NCBI GenBank assembly: GCA_910576985.1
Contig: CAJTLA010000022.1
Coordinates: forward strand, 1-22,297
Length of the DNA stretch: 22,297 nt
From: an uncultured Bacilli bacterium
Lineage (GTDB): Bacteria > Bacillota_I > Bacilli_A > RF39 > UBA660
Direction: 5' to 3'
In this document: positions 14,976-22,161 of the stretch, one piece after another
Layout of the letters: each line of letters begins with the position of its first letter
Numbering within the stretch: the stretch's first letter is position 1
The notes under the pieces: model-generated
Told to the model about the DNA's origin: nothing
What the model saw: only the letters and a program-made list of their open reading frames with translations
The model's database searches: none
Translations under genes and position numbers: made by a program

Positions 14976-14996
14976 ATTCCACATCTCCTTCTTATC

Positions 14997-16406
14997 TTAA
15001 ACTTGCCATTTATCAATAATTTGATATCCTTGATTTAGTAAATTTGTATCATTACAATTACTTATTTTATAAGATACTGTCCCCCCTGTTACAGATCTGG
15101 TTCTATAACTATAAAGAGTGATTTTTCTTTCAATTGGAACTAAACCATAAACGTCTTCTCTTTTTGTAGAAGTTCCATAATCTATAATTGCCTTTTGAGT
15201 TCCATAAACTGGAATTTCTTGAGTTGTATTTCTTAAGCATTTATAAACTGAGCTTTCTGAAGTAGAAGTGCTTGAGTTTTTATGTACTGTTCTTACTTCT
15301 TTTCTATAAATTGTGTAAAGACTTGCACTACAGTTATTACATGTTTCTGTTCCTACTGATACTTTGGTATATCTTACTGTACTTGTATTTGTTGGTGTTG
15401 AATATAGTTTTACAAGTCCAGCTGAAGTCCATGATCCATAAGAAACATTTGTACTTACACTACCTGTTGAAGTGATTACATAACCATATTCCGCACATTC
15501 TGTGTGTGTTCTACTTCCAATCAATACTTGTTTTTGACCATAAATTGGTTTGTTTGGATCTTTATAAGTAACAGTTCTATATCCTACTATTTGTTTCTCA
15601 TATTTTTGTTGTGTTACAGTTTTATAACGTTCTTGTTTCAAAACACTTGTTGTTTGTCTTGATTCTGCCCAATCTGACCAACTTGACCATGGAGTATAAG
15701 TACCATTTGTTGTTTTCATATATTTACATTGATATTGTGGTGTTGGTTTATCTGGCTCTTCTGGTTTTGGATCTGGTTTCTCTGGATCTGTTGGTTTGCA
15801 ATTTTCACAATTTACATTGTTATTAATTGTAATGTTATTATTGTAAATTGGTCTTACTGTATTTTCTTTCACAATTGTTGTAGGTTGTGATGGTCTAATT
15901 ACTGGACTTTTTATATCTGTTTCTGTTTTTTCACAAATACCTGTTTCGCAATATTCATAGCATCCCATAATTACCATCAAATAGTTTTCTTGATCTGAAC
16001 ATTTTAAATTTACTTTCATTACAAATTCTTGATCTTCTTTTGTAACTTTTACATATGATTCTTCTAAATCACATGATTTTCCATTTCGGTCTGTAAATGG
16101 TAAAATGATTTTTTTATCAAGCATTTCTCCTAATGTCATAGAAACACTATCTCCAACATTTTTTGGTAGTCTTTCTGTTGTGTAGTAATCTTTTGCTGCA
16201 TCTTTCATCATAATGATGTTTTCATTAAAAATGCGATCATAAAGTGGTTCTAATGAACTAACACTTTGCGGTTGTTTTAATTTGTCCAAATTACTTTTTG
16301 TTGGGAATATCCAAATTAATATAAAAATGAACATTACCATTAACAATATTTGAACAATGACTCCTCTAATTGAGCTTCTATCTTTTCTTTCTTCATATTC
16401 GTACAT
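14997..16406 (-). CDS. Single-pass surface protein with pilin-like region and WSxWS motif, unknown function
   Basis: This 469-residue protein opens MYEYEERKDRSSIRG, then one transmembrane helix (about 16-34), giving a short cytoplasmic tail and a large outside part. Residues 50-155 (KDAAKDYYTTERLPKNVGDSV, TLGEMLDKKIILPFTDRNGK, SCDLEESYVKV) resemble the globular domain of Gram-positive pilin-like proteins, with a cysteine cluster (112, 136, 149, 153, 158). A Pro-rich linker (about 205-225) leads to a Tyr/Thr/Ser-rich beta region that starts with YTPWSSWSDW, a thrombospondin-1-like tryptophan ladder. AAGGGGGA precedes the ATG; a 21-residue upstream extension overlaps the promoter. It is the first gene of the operon with the 897-residue protein. 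Adhesion or envelope assembly is only a guess. Confidence 0.8.
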   Translation of the reverse strand: MYEYEERKDRSSIRGVIVQILLMVMFIFILIWIFPTKSNLDKLKQPQSVSSLEPLYDRIFNENIIMMKDAAKDYYTTERLPKNVGDSVSMTLGEMLDKKIILPFTDRNGKSCDLEESYVKVTKEDQEFVMKVNLKCSDQENYLMVIMGCYEYCETGICEKTETDIKSPVIRPSQPTTIVKENTVRPIYNNNITINNNVNCENCKPTDPEKPDPKPEEPDKPTPQYQCKYMKTTNGTYTPWSSWSDWAESRQTTSVLKQERYKTVTQQKYEKQIVGYRTVTYKDPNKPIYGQKQVLIGSRTHTECAEYGYVITSTGSVSTNVSYGSWTSAGLVKLYSTPTNTSTVRYTKVSVGTETCNNCSASLYTIYRKEVRTVHKNSSTSTSESSVYKCLRNTTQEIPVYGTQKAIIDYGTSTKREDVYGLVPIERKITLYSYRTRSVTGGTVSYKISNCNDTNLLNQGYQIIDKWQV

Positions 16407-16440
16407 GATAAATTCCCCCTTCATTAAATCATTGGGTGCT

Positions 16441-16469
16441 ATAATAACACCAAATTTATTTTTTGTCAA
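16441..16469 (-). promoter_or_regulatory. Proximal promoter of the surface protein operon
   Basis: On the minus strand, TTGACA (16464-16469), 17 nt and TATTAT (16441-16446) lie about 35 nt before the ATG. This is near consensus and probably strong. Confidence 0.8.
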
Positions 16470-16513
16470 CTTTTTTATGAATTATTTTTTTTGATGGTTG
16501 CTCACATGTCCTC

Positions 16514-16542
16514 ATAATATCACAAAAGAGTTTTTTTGTCAA
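16514..16542 (-). promoter_or_regulatory. Distal promoter of the surface protein operon
   Basis: On the minus strand, TTGACA (16537-16542), 17 nt and TATTAT (16514-16519) repeat the proximal promoter 73 bp upstream, here with TG two bases before the -10. No gene lies between the two. Confidence 0.7.
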
Positions 16543-16575
16543 TTTTAGTCTTTTTTTTCAAGGAAAAATATCATT

Positions 16576-16607
16576 TAAAAATAAAAAGATGGGGTACTAC
16601 ATCTTTT
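16576..16607 (-). terminator. Terminator of the pfkB-smr unit
   Basis: On the minus strand, AAAAGATG and CATCTTTT (16584-16591 and 16600-16607) form an 8-bp stem with an 8-nt loop. A T-rich tract follows. It begins directly after the Smr gene's TGA. Confidence 0.75.
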
Positions 16608-16609
16608 CA

Positions 16610-16876
16610 TCATAATGATATTCTAACAATTGTGCATCCATTATTATAATAGTATGTTTTATATTCTAAAACATTCTTATTATGTAATAATATTTCTTTC
16701 GTAGTATCTTTTAATACTCCACTTCCTATCCCATGAACAATTACAAATATTGGCTGTCTCAATTTTCTATTTTCTTTGATAAAATCTTCTATGGCAACAC
16801 GGGCGGTCTCTCGGTCGTATCCGTGCAAATCCAGTTTTGGAAATTGATCTATGAAAATAATATCATTCAAAGTCAT
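16610..16876 (-). CDS. Stand-alone Smr domain protein
   Basis: This 88-residue protein consists only of an Smr (small MutS-related) domain, a nicking endonuclease/RNase fold found at the C-terminus of MutS2. It shows the LDLHGYDRETARVAI motif near residues 15-30, then FVIVHGIGSGVLK (the HGxGxG loop) and a C-terminal strand CTIVRI. The start overlaps the end of the kinase gene by 14 nt, so translation is coupled. It ends in tandem TGA codons just before a terminator, confirming that TGA is a stop in this organism. Whether it acts on DNA or RNA is unknown. Confidence 0.88.
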   Translation of the reverse strand: MTLNDIIFIDQFPKLDLHGYDRETARVAIEDFIKENRKLRQPIFVIVHGIGSGVLKDTTKEILLHNKNVLEYKTYYYNNGCTIVRISL

Positions 16877-17762
16877 GATATACCTTTTTTATTTCTTCTC
16901 TAGAAGGAGCTGAAAAGCGACCTCCAATTTTCGTTACTGATAGTGCTCCTGTTACATTAGAAAGCTTAATAATTTCTTCATATGACATGTTTTTCGCAAG
17001 GCCATAGACAAATGCCCCATGAAATAAGTCTCCTGCTCCTGTTGAGTCTACTGCTTTTACTTTAATCGATGGCATCATTTTTACTTGTTTATGATATTGA
17101 TATAAGGCACCTTTTGATTCTAAAGTAACCACAATGTTATTTTTAAAAATGGATTCCATCTTTCGGTATAATTCTCTTAATGTGTTTGGTTTTTCATAAT
17201 CAATGGTCATATTGGTTACCGATTCAGCAAATTCTTTTGAGCAAACAGTATAATTAACTAATTTTGCCAGTTCAATAATTTCAGGTGTGGCTCTTCCTGC
17301 ATCAATTACACTAATTGCATTTGGGTATTTTTTTATTATTTCTTTTGAAAGTTCCACTTCTTGGCCATCTACTAAAATCAAATCTGGTTCAAAAGTAAGA
17401 GTGATTGGTTTCATTTTGATGCTATTGGGACGATATGTGAAAACGGTTCTAGTTCCTGTTTCTTTGTTGGCAATTATAAAACTAGAGGTTGTTTCTTGTT
17501 CATAATTCATTTCTAGATAAGTTGTATTTACCCCAACTTCTTCAAATTCTTTTTTTATTCGTTTTCCATATAAATCGTTTCCAATCATGCCTGCAATATA
17601 TGTTTCTAGCCCCCATTTGCCTAATAAGTATGCAGCATTACTTGCAGGTCCTCCCCCACATTCCACTCTAGAGGAAACTCTATTTTTTGTATTTTCTATG
17701 GGATATTGTTCCATTGGAATTGTAATATCATAAGCAACATGTCCAATACATAATATTTTCAT
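16863..17762 (-). CDS. PfkB-family carbohydrate kinase
   Basis: This 299-residue ribokinase-fold kinase phosphorylates a sugar or nucleoside with ATP. It starts MKILCIGHVAYDITIPM, has the first PfkB signature in GGGPASNAAYLLGKWG (about 36-51) and the second in DSTGAGDLFHGAFVYGL (about 239-255), where the GAGD aspartate is the catalytic base and the anion hole is formed. The specific substrate cannot be read from the sequence; ribokinase-, fructokinase- and nucleoside-kinase-like members share these motifs. GGTGA precedes the ATG, and an extended -10 (TGATATAAT) is upstream. TGA terminates the gene inside the following smr gene. Confidence 0.9.
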   Translation of the reverse strand: MKILCIGHVAYDITIPMEQYPIENTKNRVSSRVECGGGPASNAAYLLGKWGLETYIAGMIGNDLYGKRIKKEFEEVGVNTTYLEMNYEQETTSSFIIANKETGTRTVFTYRPNSIKMKPITLTFEPDLILVDGQEVELSKEIIKKYPNAISVIDAGRATPEIIELAKLVNYTVCSKEFAESVTNMTIDYEKPNTLRELYRKMESIFKNNIVVTLESKGALYQYHKQVKMMPSIKVKAVDSTGAGDLFHGAFVYGLAKNMSYEEIIKLSNVTGALSVTKIGGRFSAPSREEIKKVYHDFE

Positions 17763-18057
17763 TTTCTCACCATCCCTATTTTATTCACATTTATTATATC
17801 ACGTTTTCGACAAAAAGTGATTAAAAAAAGAAAGTTTTTTGACTTTCTAAATTGAATTTCATTCCTGTAAGAAAAATCCACTAACTCACCTCTTTTTTGT
17901 AGTTTTTCTTGTTCTGTGCAGATACTTTTCTATAAATTACTACAATTTTTATTATCGTGCAAGTTCTCCTGTTCTTTCTTCGTTAAAAAAGTTAATATTA
18001 AAAATAAGAAATAAATATTAAATTATTTACCACTTAAATCTATACTTGTAATTTGAA
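17763..18057. other. Intergenic region with kinase promoter and decayed material
   Basis: The left part holds the pfkB ribosome site and an extended -10 (TATAAT on the minus strand at 17793-17798, preceded by TGA). A terminator lies at 17823-17848. The rest (17849-18057) is AT-rich. A minus-strand frame reads INFFNEERTGELAR then two TAA codons; it looks like a gene remnant but has no start and I cannot name it. Confidence 0.5.
17823..17848 (-). terminator. Terminator downstream of the redox operon
   Basis: On the minus strand, AGAAAGT and ACTTTCT (17842-17848 and 17829-17835) pair across a 6-nt loop and run into a T tract. It faces transcripts coming from the pyridoxamine-phosphate-oxidase-like gene and lies before the pfkB promoter. 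Confidence 0.65.
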
Positions 18058-18490
18058 TTACTCTATATCAAAACTTTCTGTCTTTAAATCACAATAATAT
18101 CTACCACTTGTAGCTGTAAATTTTAAAACGCAATAATCTGGATCCGTAACTCCTTTTTTATAAAACATTGTATCACTTGTTTTCCAAATCATATTTTTAG
18201 TTTCTTGGTCTGTTAATACTTCCATCTTTCCTTTTAACATAACCCCCACATATTTAACTAACCCTTTATGATAAAAATATATACTAGCTTTATTAGTATT
18301 ATTTTGATATTGTTTTACTCTCATAGATGAAGTATTAGTAGAAAAATAAAACTCTTTTAAACCTTTTCGTTTTCTAGGTTTAAGCATCGCTTTCACATTA
18401 GGGTAATTTTCATTATCGATAGAACTTATAAAACTAACTTTTTGTTTATCAATAAATTTTTCTATTTTTTTTAAATCCGTAAATCCTCAT
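18058..18490 (-). pseudogene. Pyridoxamine 5'-phosphate oxidase-like flavoprotein with an A8 frameshift at its start
   Basis: The frame ending at 18058 encodes an almost complete small PNPOx-like flavin-binding protein: KFIDKQKVSFISSIDNENYPN, KAMLKPRKRKGLKEFYFSTN, TSSMRVKQYQNN, ASIYFYHKG and GVTDPDYCVLKFTATSGRYY. No normal start exists in this frame before a GTG at 18396, which is inside the first beta strands. An ATG at 18490 overlaps the stop of the upstream frame as ATGA and reads MRIYGFKK in another frame. Removing one A from the A8 tract (T8 on plus, 18465-18472) joins it to the long frame as MRIYGFKKIEKFIDKQ. It is thus either frameshifted and dead, or switched by slippage. Cofactor (FMN or F420) and substrate are unknown. 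Confidence 0.7.
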
Positions 18491-18876
18491 CTCGCTTTCA
18501 AATCATTATTTGTTGTTCTGTTTAACATATTCATTATATCATAATTTATTTTTTCTGATAAGAAAGTTATATTTATACTTAAATTTTTCACTGTTTAGAT
18601 TCCTTCTTCATATTGTCCTACCTCTCCTATTAATTTACCATAAGCAATATTCCAATAGCTTTATCCTACTACAACTATCTCATGATTTAAAGTATCAAGA
18701 TCTTTTAATAATTCTCCTCTACGACCAACTCCAACACTAGCACCAACTTTTTTATCAAATAATTGTATCAATTCTGTTTTGATTCCTTTACTTTTTAATT
18801 CACTTAAAATAGTATTTCACAAAATAGTTGTGTTTCCATCTTTTCTACTGCTTCTACTAATTGGTAAAACATTCAT
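18487..18876 (-). pseudogene. Decayed NADPH-dependent FMN reductase (flavodoxin-fold)
   Basis: From an ATG at 18876 with TTAGGTG upstream, the minus strand reads MNVLPISRSSRKDGNTTIL, the FMN phosphate loop of the family. Then come TGA (18817-18819), NTILSELKSKGIKTELIQLFDKK, and directly KVGASVGVGRRGE, LDTLNHEIVVVG, TAA (18661-18663), SYWNIAYGKLIGEV, and a further TAA (18595-18597). In intact homologues the last blocks belong to the C-terminal half, so roughly 90 residues of the middle, including the SPVY substrate loop, have been deleted. With three nonsense codons plus the deletion, loss of function is near certain. It sits in the redox operon after the flavodoxin gene. Confidence 0.8.
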
Positions 18877-18892
18877 AACAACACCTAACGAT

Positions 18893-19531
18893 TTAATTTA
18901 TTCCTTTAAGCCAAGATTCAATATCACTTTTTGTTGAAGATGAACTAAATCTTCTACCATCAACAATATTTAAGGTTTTATATGATTTTAATGTATTAAG
19001 ACTTGTACTCATACCAGAACTATGTGAAGTACAAAAAGGAATTATCTTTTTACCTTCTAAATTGTGATTTTCTATAAAAGTAAGAATTATTTTTGGTACA
19101 TCTCCCCACCATATTGGATATCCAAGATAAATTGTATCATAATTTGTAACATCTATTTTACTTTTTATTTCAGGCCTAGAACTACTATCATTTTGTTCTT
19201 TATTTGCTCTAGAATTATTGTTATTATAGTTTAAATCGTTATTCGTATATTCTTCCATAGGAATTATTTCTATTGTACTACTATTAGTTATTTCACTTAT
19301 AAATTCAGCAATTTTTTTAGTAGTGCCTGTTGCTGAAAAATAAACAACAACACTCTTATCACTTGTCATATTTTCTCCTTCTTCTTTTTCATTATTTTTT
19401 TGTGTTTCTTCATTTAAATTATTACTATCATTCTTTTTGTTATCTTCTAAATGATGATTAACAAAAAATATACAACCACCAATGCCAAGAACCAAAATAA
19501 ATAAACTCAAAATCATTATTTTTCTATTCAT
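18893..19531 (-). CDS. Membrane-anchored flavodoxin
   Basis: This 212-residue flavodoxin (flavodoxin_4-like) has an N-terminal membrane segment. MNRKIMILSLFILVLGIGGC is a basic-then-hydrophobic signal; the GIGGC could be a poor lipobox, but the hydrophobic run continues, so a transmembrane anchor is more likely. A charged Asn/Glu/Lys linker (about 30-57) follows. The flavodoxin domain starts VVVYFSATGTTKKIAEFI (FMN phosphate loop) and has YDTIYLGYPIWWGDVPKIILTFIE (the Trp-containing isoalloxazine loop) and CTSHSSGMSTSLNTLKS. The anchor puts the FMN domain outside the cytoplasm. The ATG is preceded by AGGAGTGG, which lies over the AKR stop (TAG), so it is tightly coupled. Confidence 0.88.
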   Translation of the reverse strand: MNRKIMILSLFILVLGIGGCIFFVNHHLEDNKKNDSNNLNEETQKNNEKEEGENMTSDKSVVVYFSATGTTKKIAEFISEITNSSTIEIIPMEEYTNNDLNYNNNNSRANKEQNDSSSRPEIKSKIDVTNYDTIYLGYPIWWGDVPKIILTFIENHNLEGKKIIPFCTSHSSGMSTSLNTLKSYKTLNIVDGRRFSSSSTKSDIESWLKGIN

Positions 19532-19542
19532 AGTTACCACTC

Positions 19543-20502
19543 CTAATACCAATCATGCTTTTCATTTCGATCTAAAGCATTTATTTTTTCCATTTCCTTA
19601 TTTGTAAGTTCAAAATGATATATTTCTGTATTTTCTTTAATATGAGATGGATTAGATGAACCAGGTATTACAGCAATACCTTTTTGTAAATTCCATCTTA
19701 AAATTACTTGAGCTGATGATACATTGTGTGCTTCTGCAATTTTTACAATTGTTTCATCATTTAGAAGTTCTTTTGTATATCCTCTACCTCCAAATGGATA
19801 CCACCCTTGTACAACAATACCTAAACTTTGAATATAAAGTATTACATTATTTTCTTGATAATATGGATGGATTTCATTTTGAACCAAAGCAGGTACTATA
19901 TTTACTTGAGAAAGGAATTCTTTTAGTTCTTTCTCATACCAATTAGATAACCCAATTGAACGAATTTTTCCTTCTTCCACATATTTTTCCATTACTTTAT
20001 ACGCTTTTACAGCATTAGTACCTGGGTGATGAAGAAGCATCATGTCTATGTAATCTACATCTAGTTTTTCAAAAGCCATTTCTATTGCACTTTCTGGATT
20101 ATCAAATTGATTAGGATAAATTTTAGTAATTATAAATATTTCTTCTCTAGGTACATTAGAGTCTTTAATTGCTAGACCAATTTTTTCTTCATTACCATAC
20201 ATATACGCTGTATCAATTAGTCGAACACCTGAACTTAAAGCACTTGTGATAGAGTTGTAAGCAGTATCTCCAGTAAGACTATAAGTTCCTATTCCATTTA
20301 AAGGCATTTCATAACCACTATTTAATTTAACACTTTTTGTTTCAAAATTAAATTTTGTATCATAAGAAGTATTTTGTAATTCATCAATAATTTCCTTATT
20401 CACAATTTTTTCCTCCTTATTTTTATTTATAAATAGATAAGTTCCTATTCCGAACGCAATAATTACTAATAGTAAGATTCTATATAATATTTTCTTTTTC
20501 AT
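19543..20502 (-). CDS. Membrane-anchored aldo/keto reductase
   Basis: This 319-residue protein has an N-terminal signal anchor (MKKKILYRILLLVIIAFGIG) and a linker to about residue 50, then a complete AKR barrel. The catalytic tetrad is visible: Asp97 (RLIDTAY), Tyr102 (MYGNE), Lys127 (IITKIYP) and His158 (LLHHPG). It also has GLSNWYEKEL, VQNEIHPYYQ and the NADPH-binding IPGSSNPSHIKEN. It resembles the AKR5-type 2,5-diketogluconate reductase group; the substrate is unknown. Family members are normally cytosolic NADPH enzymes, so the anchor is unusual. It starts one base after the hydrolase stop and shares the flavodoxin's ribosome-site region at its end. Confidence 0.88.
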   Translation of the reverse strand: MKKKILYRILLLVIIAFGIGTYLFINKNKEEKIVNKEIIDELQNTSYDTKFNFETKSVKLNSGYEMPLNGIGTYSLTGDTAYNSITSALSSGVRLIDTAYMYGNEEKIGLAIKDSNVPREEIFIITKIYPNQFDNPESAIEMAFEKLDVDYIDMMLLHHPGTNAVKAYKVMEKYVEEGKIRSIGLSNWYEKELKEFLSQVNIVPALVQNEIHPYYQENNVILYIQSLGIVVQGWYPFGGRGYTKELLNDETIVKIAEAHNVSSAQVILRWNLQKGIAVIPGSSNPSHIKENTEIYHFELTNKEMEKINALDRNEKHDWY

Positions 20503-20503
20503 G

Positions 20504-21478
20504 TTATTTTAAATTCTCCTTAAGAAAACTTTCCATTTTATCAAAAGGAATAATCTCTAATTTATCGTAAAGGTCAGTATGGACTGCATTTGGAATAATC
20601 ATGAGTTCTTTGTTATTTCCTTTTAATTTTTTATAAACATCTTCACTAAAATATCTTGAATGGGCCTTTTCTCCATGAATTAGTAATACTGCACTTCTGA
20701 TTTCATTTGCATATTGTAGTATTGGCATATTGATAAATGATAAAGCAGAAGTAGTATTCCATCCACCATTTGAATTAAGGCTTCTTTTATGGTATCCTCG
20801 ATCAGTTTTATAGTAGTTATGATAATCTTTAAAATAAAAAGGTACTTCATCTGGCATTGGCGACTGAACGCCTCCATCTAGTTTGTAATTCCCATTTTTA
20901 TAATCTTCTGTTCTCCTAGCATTTAGATTTTTTTTAAGTTCATATCTTGTTTCTTCATTATTTTCTTCATCAAAATAGCCATTTGCCTTTACTCTTGCCA
21001 TATCATACATTGTAGAAGCAATAGTTGCTTTTATTCTTGTATCCATAGAAGCTACATTAACAGCCATTCCACCCCAACCACAAATACCAATAATACCAAT
21101 TTTTTCAACATCAACATTATTTTGAACAGACAGAAAATCTACAGCAGCACTAAAATCTTCTGTGTTAATATCTGGTGATGCAACATATCTAGGAGTTCCT
21201 CCACTTTCTCCTGTAAATGATGGATCAAATGCAAGAGTAATGAATCCTCTTTCAGCCATTGATTGGGCATATAATCCACTAGCTTGTTCTTTTACGGCTC
21301 CAAAAGGTCCACATACTGCAATTGCAGGTAATTTGTTAATTTGCTCTTTTGGTTCGTATAAATCACCTACTAAAGTAATTCCATAACGATTATGAAAAGT
21401 TATTTTCTTGTGATTTACTTTATCGCTTTTAGGAAAAGTTTTATCCCATTCCATAACAAAATCTAGTTTTTCATTCAT
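20504..21478 (-). CDS. Alpha/beta-hydrolase with a cysteine at the nucleophile position
   Basis: This 324-residue cytosolic hydrolase is of the YcjY/dienelactone-hydrolase-like type. The nucleophile elbow is GICGWGG, so Cys133 replaces the usual Ser of GxSxG, as in dienelactone hydrolase. Strands LPAIAVCGPFGAVKEQ and FITLAFDPSFTGESGG precede it, and His300 (IIPNAVHTDLY) is the likely general base. HGEKAHSRYFSED near 268-280 supplies acidic candidates for the third residue. AGGAGG precedes the ATG. It is first in the operon controlled by the divergent MerR gene, which suggests a role in handling reactive or xenobiotic carbonyl/ester compounds; the substrate is unknown. Confidence 0.85.
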   Translation of the reverse strand: MNEKLDFVMEWDKTFPKSDKVNHKKITFHNRYGITLVGDLYEPKEQINKLPAIAVCGPFGAVKEQASGLYAQSMAERGFITLAFDPSFTGESGGTPRYVASPDINTEDFSAAVDFLSVQNNVDVEKIGIIGICGWGGMAVNVASMDTRIKATIASTMYDMARVKANGYFDEENNEETRYELKKNLNARRTEDYKNGNYKLDGGVQSPMPDEVPFYFKDYHNYYKTDRGYHKRSLNSNGGWNTTSALSFINMPILQYANEIRSAVLLIHGEKAHSRYFSEDVYKKLKGNNKELMIIPNAVHTDLYDKLEIIPFDKMESFLKENLK

Positions 21479-21523
21479 TTTTCATTCCTCCTATTGCACA
21501 ATAATATTTCATGTGCTAATATG

Positions 21524-21554
21524 ATTCTAGCACCTAAACATAACTTTAGGTCAA
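21524..21554 (-). promoter_or_regulatory. MerR-type promoter of the redox operon with 19-bp spacer and operator dyad
   Basis: On the minus strand, TTGACC (21549-21554) and TAGAAT (21524-21529) are 19 bp apart, the over-long spacing of MerR-activated promoters. A perfect inverted repeat, ACCTAAA-N6-TTTAGGT (21532-21551), fills the spacer. The sequence is similar in form to operators of aldehyde-responsive MerR regulators such as AdhR/NmlR. Confidence 0.85.
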
Positions 21555-21597
21555 TATCTATTTTTTATTTTTTTACAAATTTTTAGGAGGAATGAAA

Positions 21598-22038
21598 ATG
21601 TATAGTATTGGAGAAATATCAGAAATGTTTAATTTACCAATTCCTACTTTAAGATTTTATGATAAAGAAGGTTTATTGTTAGATTTAGAAAGAGATTCAT
21701 CTGGAATTAGAAAATTTAATGACAAAACGATTGAAGCATTAAGAGTCATCGAATGTTTAAAAAAGTCAGGTATGCAAATTAAAGAAATAAAAGAATTCAT
21801 ACACTGGTGTTCTCTAGGAGATAAAACCATTGAAAAAAGAAAGGCGATGTTTCTAGCTCGAAAAGAAAACATAGAGCGAGAGATGAAAGAGCTAAAAAAA
21901 GCACTTAATATGATTAAATACAAATGTTGGTATTATGATGAAGCTCTAAAAGATGGGACAGAAAAAAGAGTTAAAAATATAACTCCTAATCAAATGCCAA
22001 ATGAAATAAAAGCATATTATAATGAAGCACATAAATAA
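21598..22038 (+). CDS. MerR-family transcriptional regulator
   Basis: This 146-residue dimeric activator has a winged helix at the N-terminus (MYSIGEISEMFNLPIPTLRFYDKEGLL), the second HTH region around ALRVIECLKKSGMQIKEIKEFIHW, a coiled-coil dimerisation helix (about 78-110), and a short C-terminal tail with KCWYYDEAL. It lacks the large effector domain of drug-sensing members. The size and the YYDEAL-like tail fit the AdhR/NmlR-like group, which respond to aldehydes or electrophiles, with Cys70 and Cys107 as possible sensors. The ATG at 21598 is 7 nt after AGGAGG; an ATG two codons earlier is too close. It is divergent from the operon whose 19-bp spacer promoter it probably activates. Confidence 0.9.
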   Translation: MYSIGEISEMFNLPIPTLRFYDKEGLLLDLERDSSGIRKFNDKTIEALRVIECLKKSGMQIKEIKEFIHWCSLGDKTIEKRKAMFLARKENIEREMKELKKALNMIKYKCWYYDEALKDGTEKRVKNITPNQMPNEIKAYYNEAHK

Positions 22039-22123
22039 TATGTTGTTTTATTTTTTTACAGACTCGCTACTAAAAATATAGAGAAAAAATGGACAACTAG
22101 ATATCCGTTAATCCTAGTTTGTC

Positions 22124-22143
22124 TGATACAGCATCCTGTATCA
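22124..22143. repeat. Short perfect hairpin
   Basis: TGATACAG-CATC-CTGTATCA has an 8-bp stem and 4-nt loop, 86 bp after the MerR gene. A T run begins 8 nt later on the plus strand, so it may terminate merR poorly. Confidence 0.5.
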
Positions 22144-22161
22144 TAAATCCTTTTTTTGCGA

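Noticed and set aside
16407..16469. N-terminal extension of the 469-residue protein
   Set aside because: It would include the -35 and -10 elements; AAGGGGGA marks the internal ATG.
17849..18057. Recombinase remnant suggested by INFFNEERTGELAR
   Set aside because: It is only 14 residues, has no start and no second motif; too little to name.
20680..20877. 65-codon minus-strand frame inside the hydrolase gene
   Set aside because: It is a shadow frame of the conserved hydrolase with no ribosome site.
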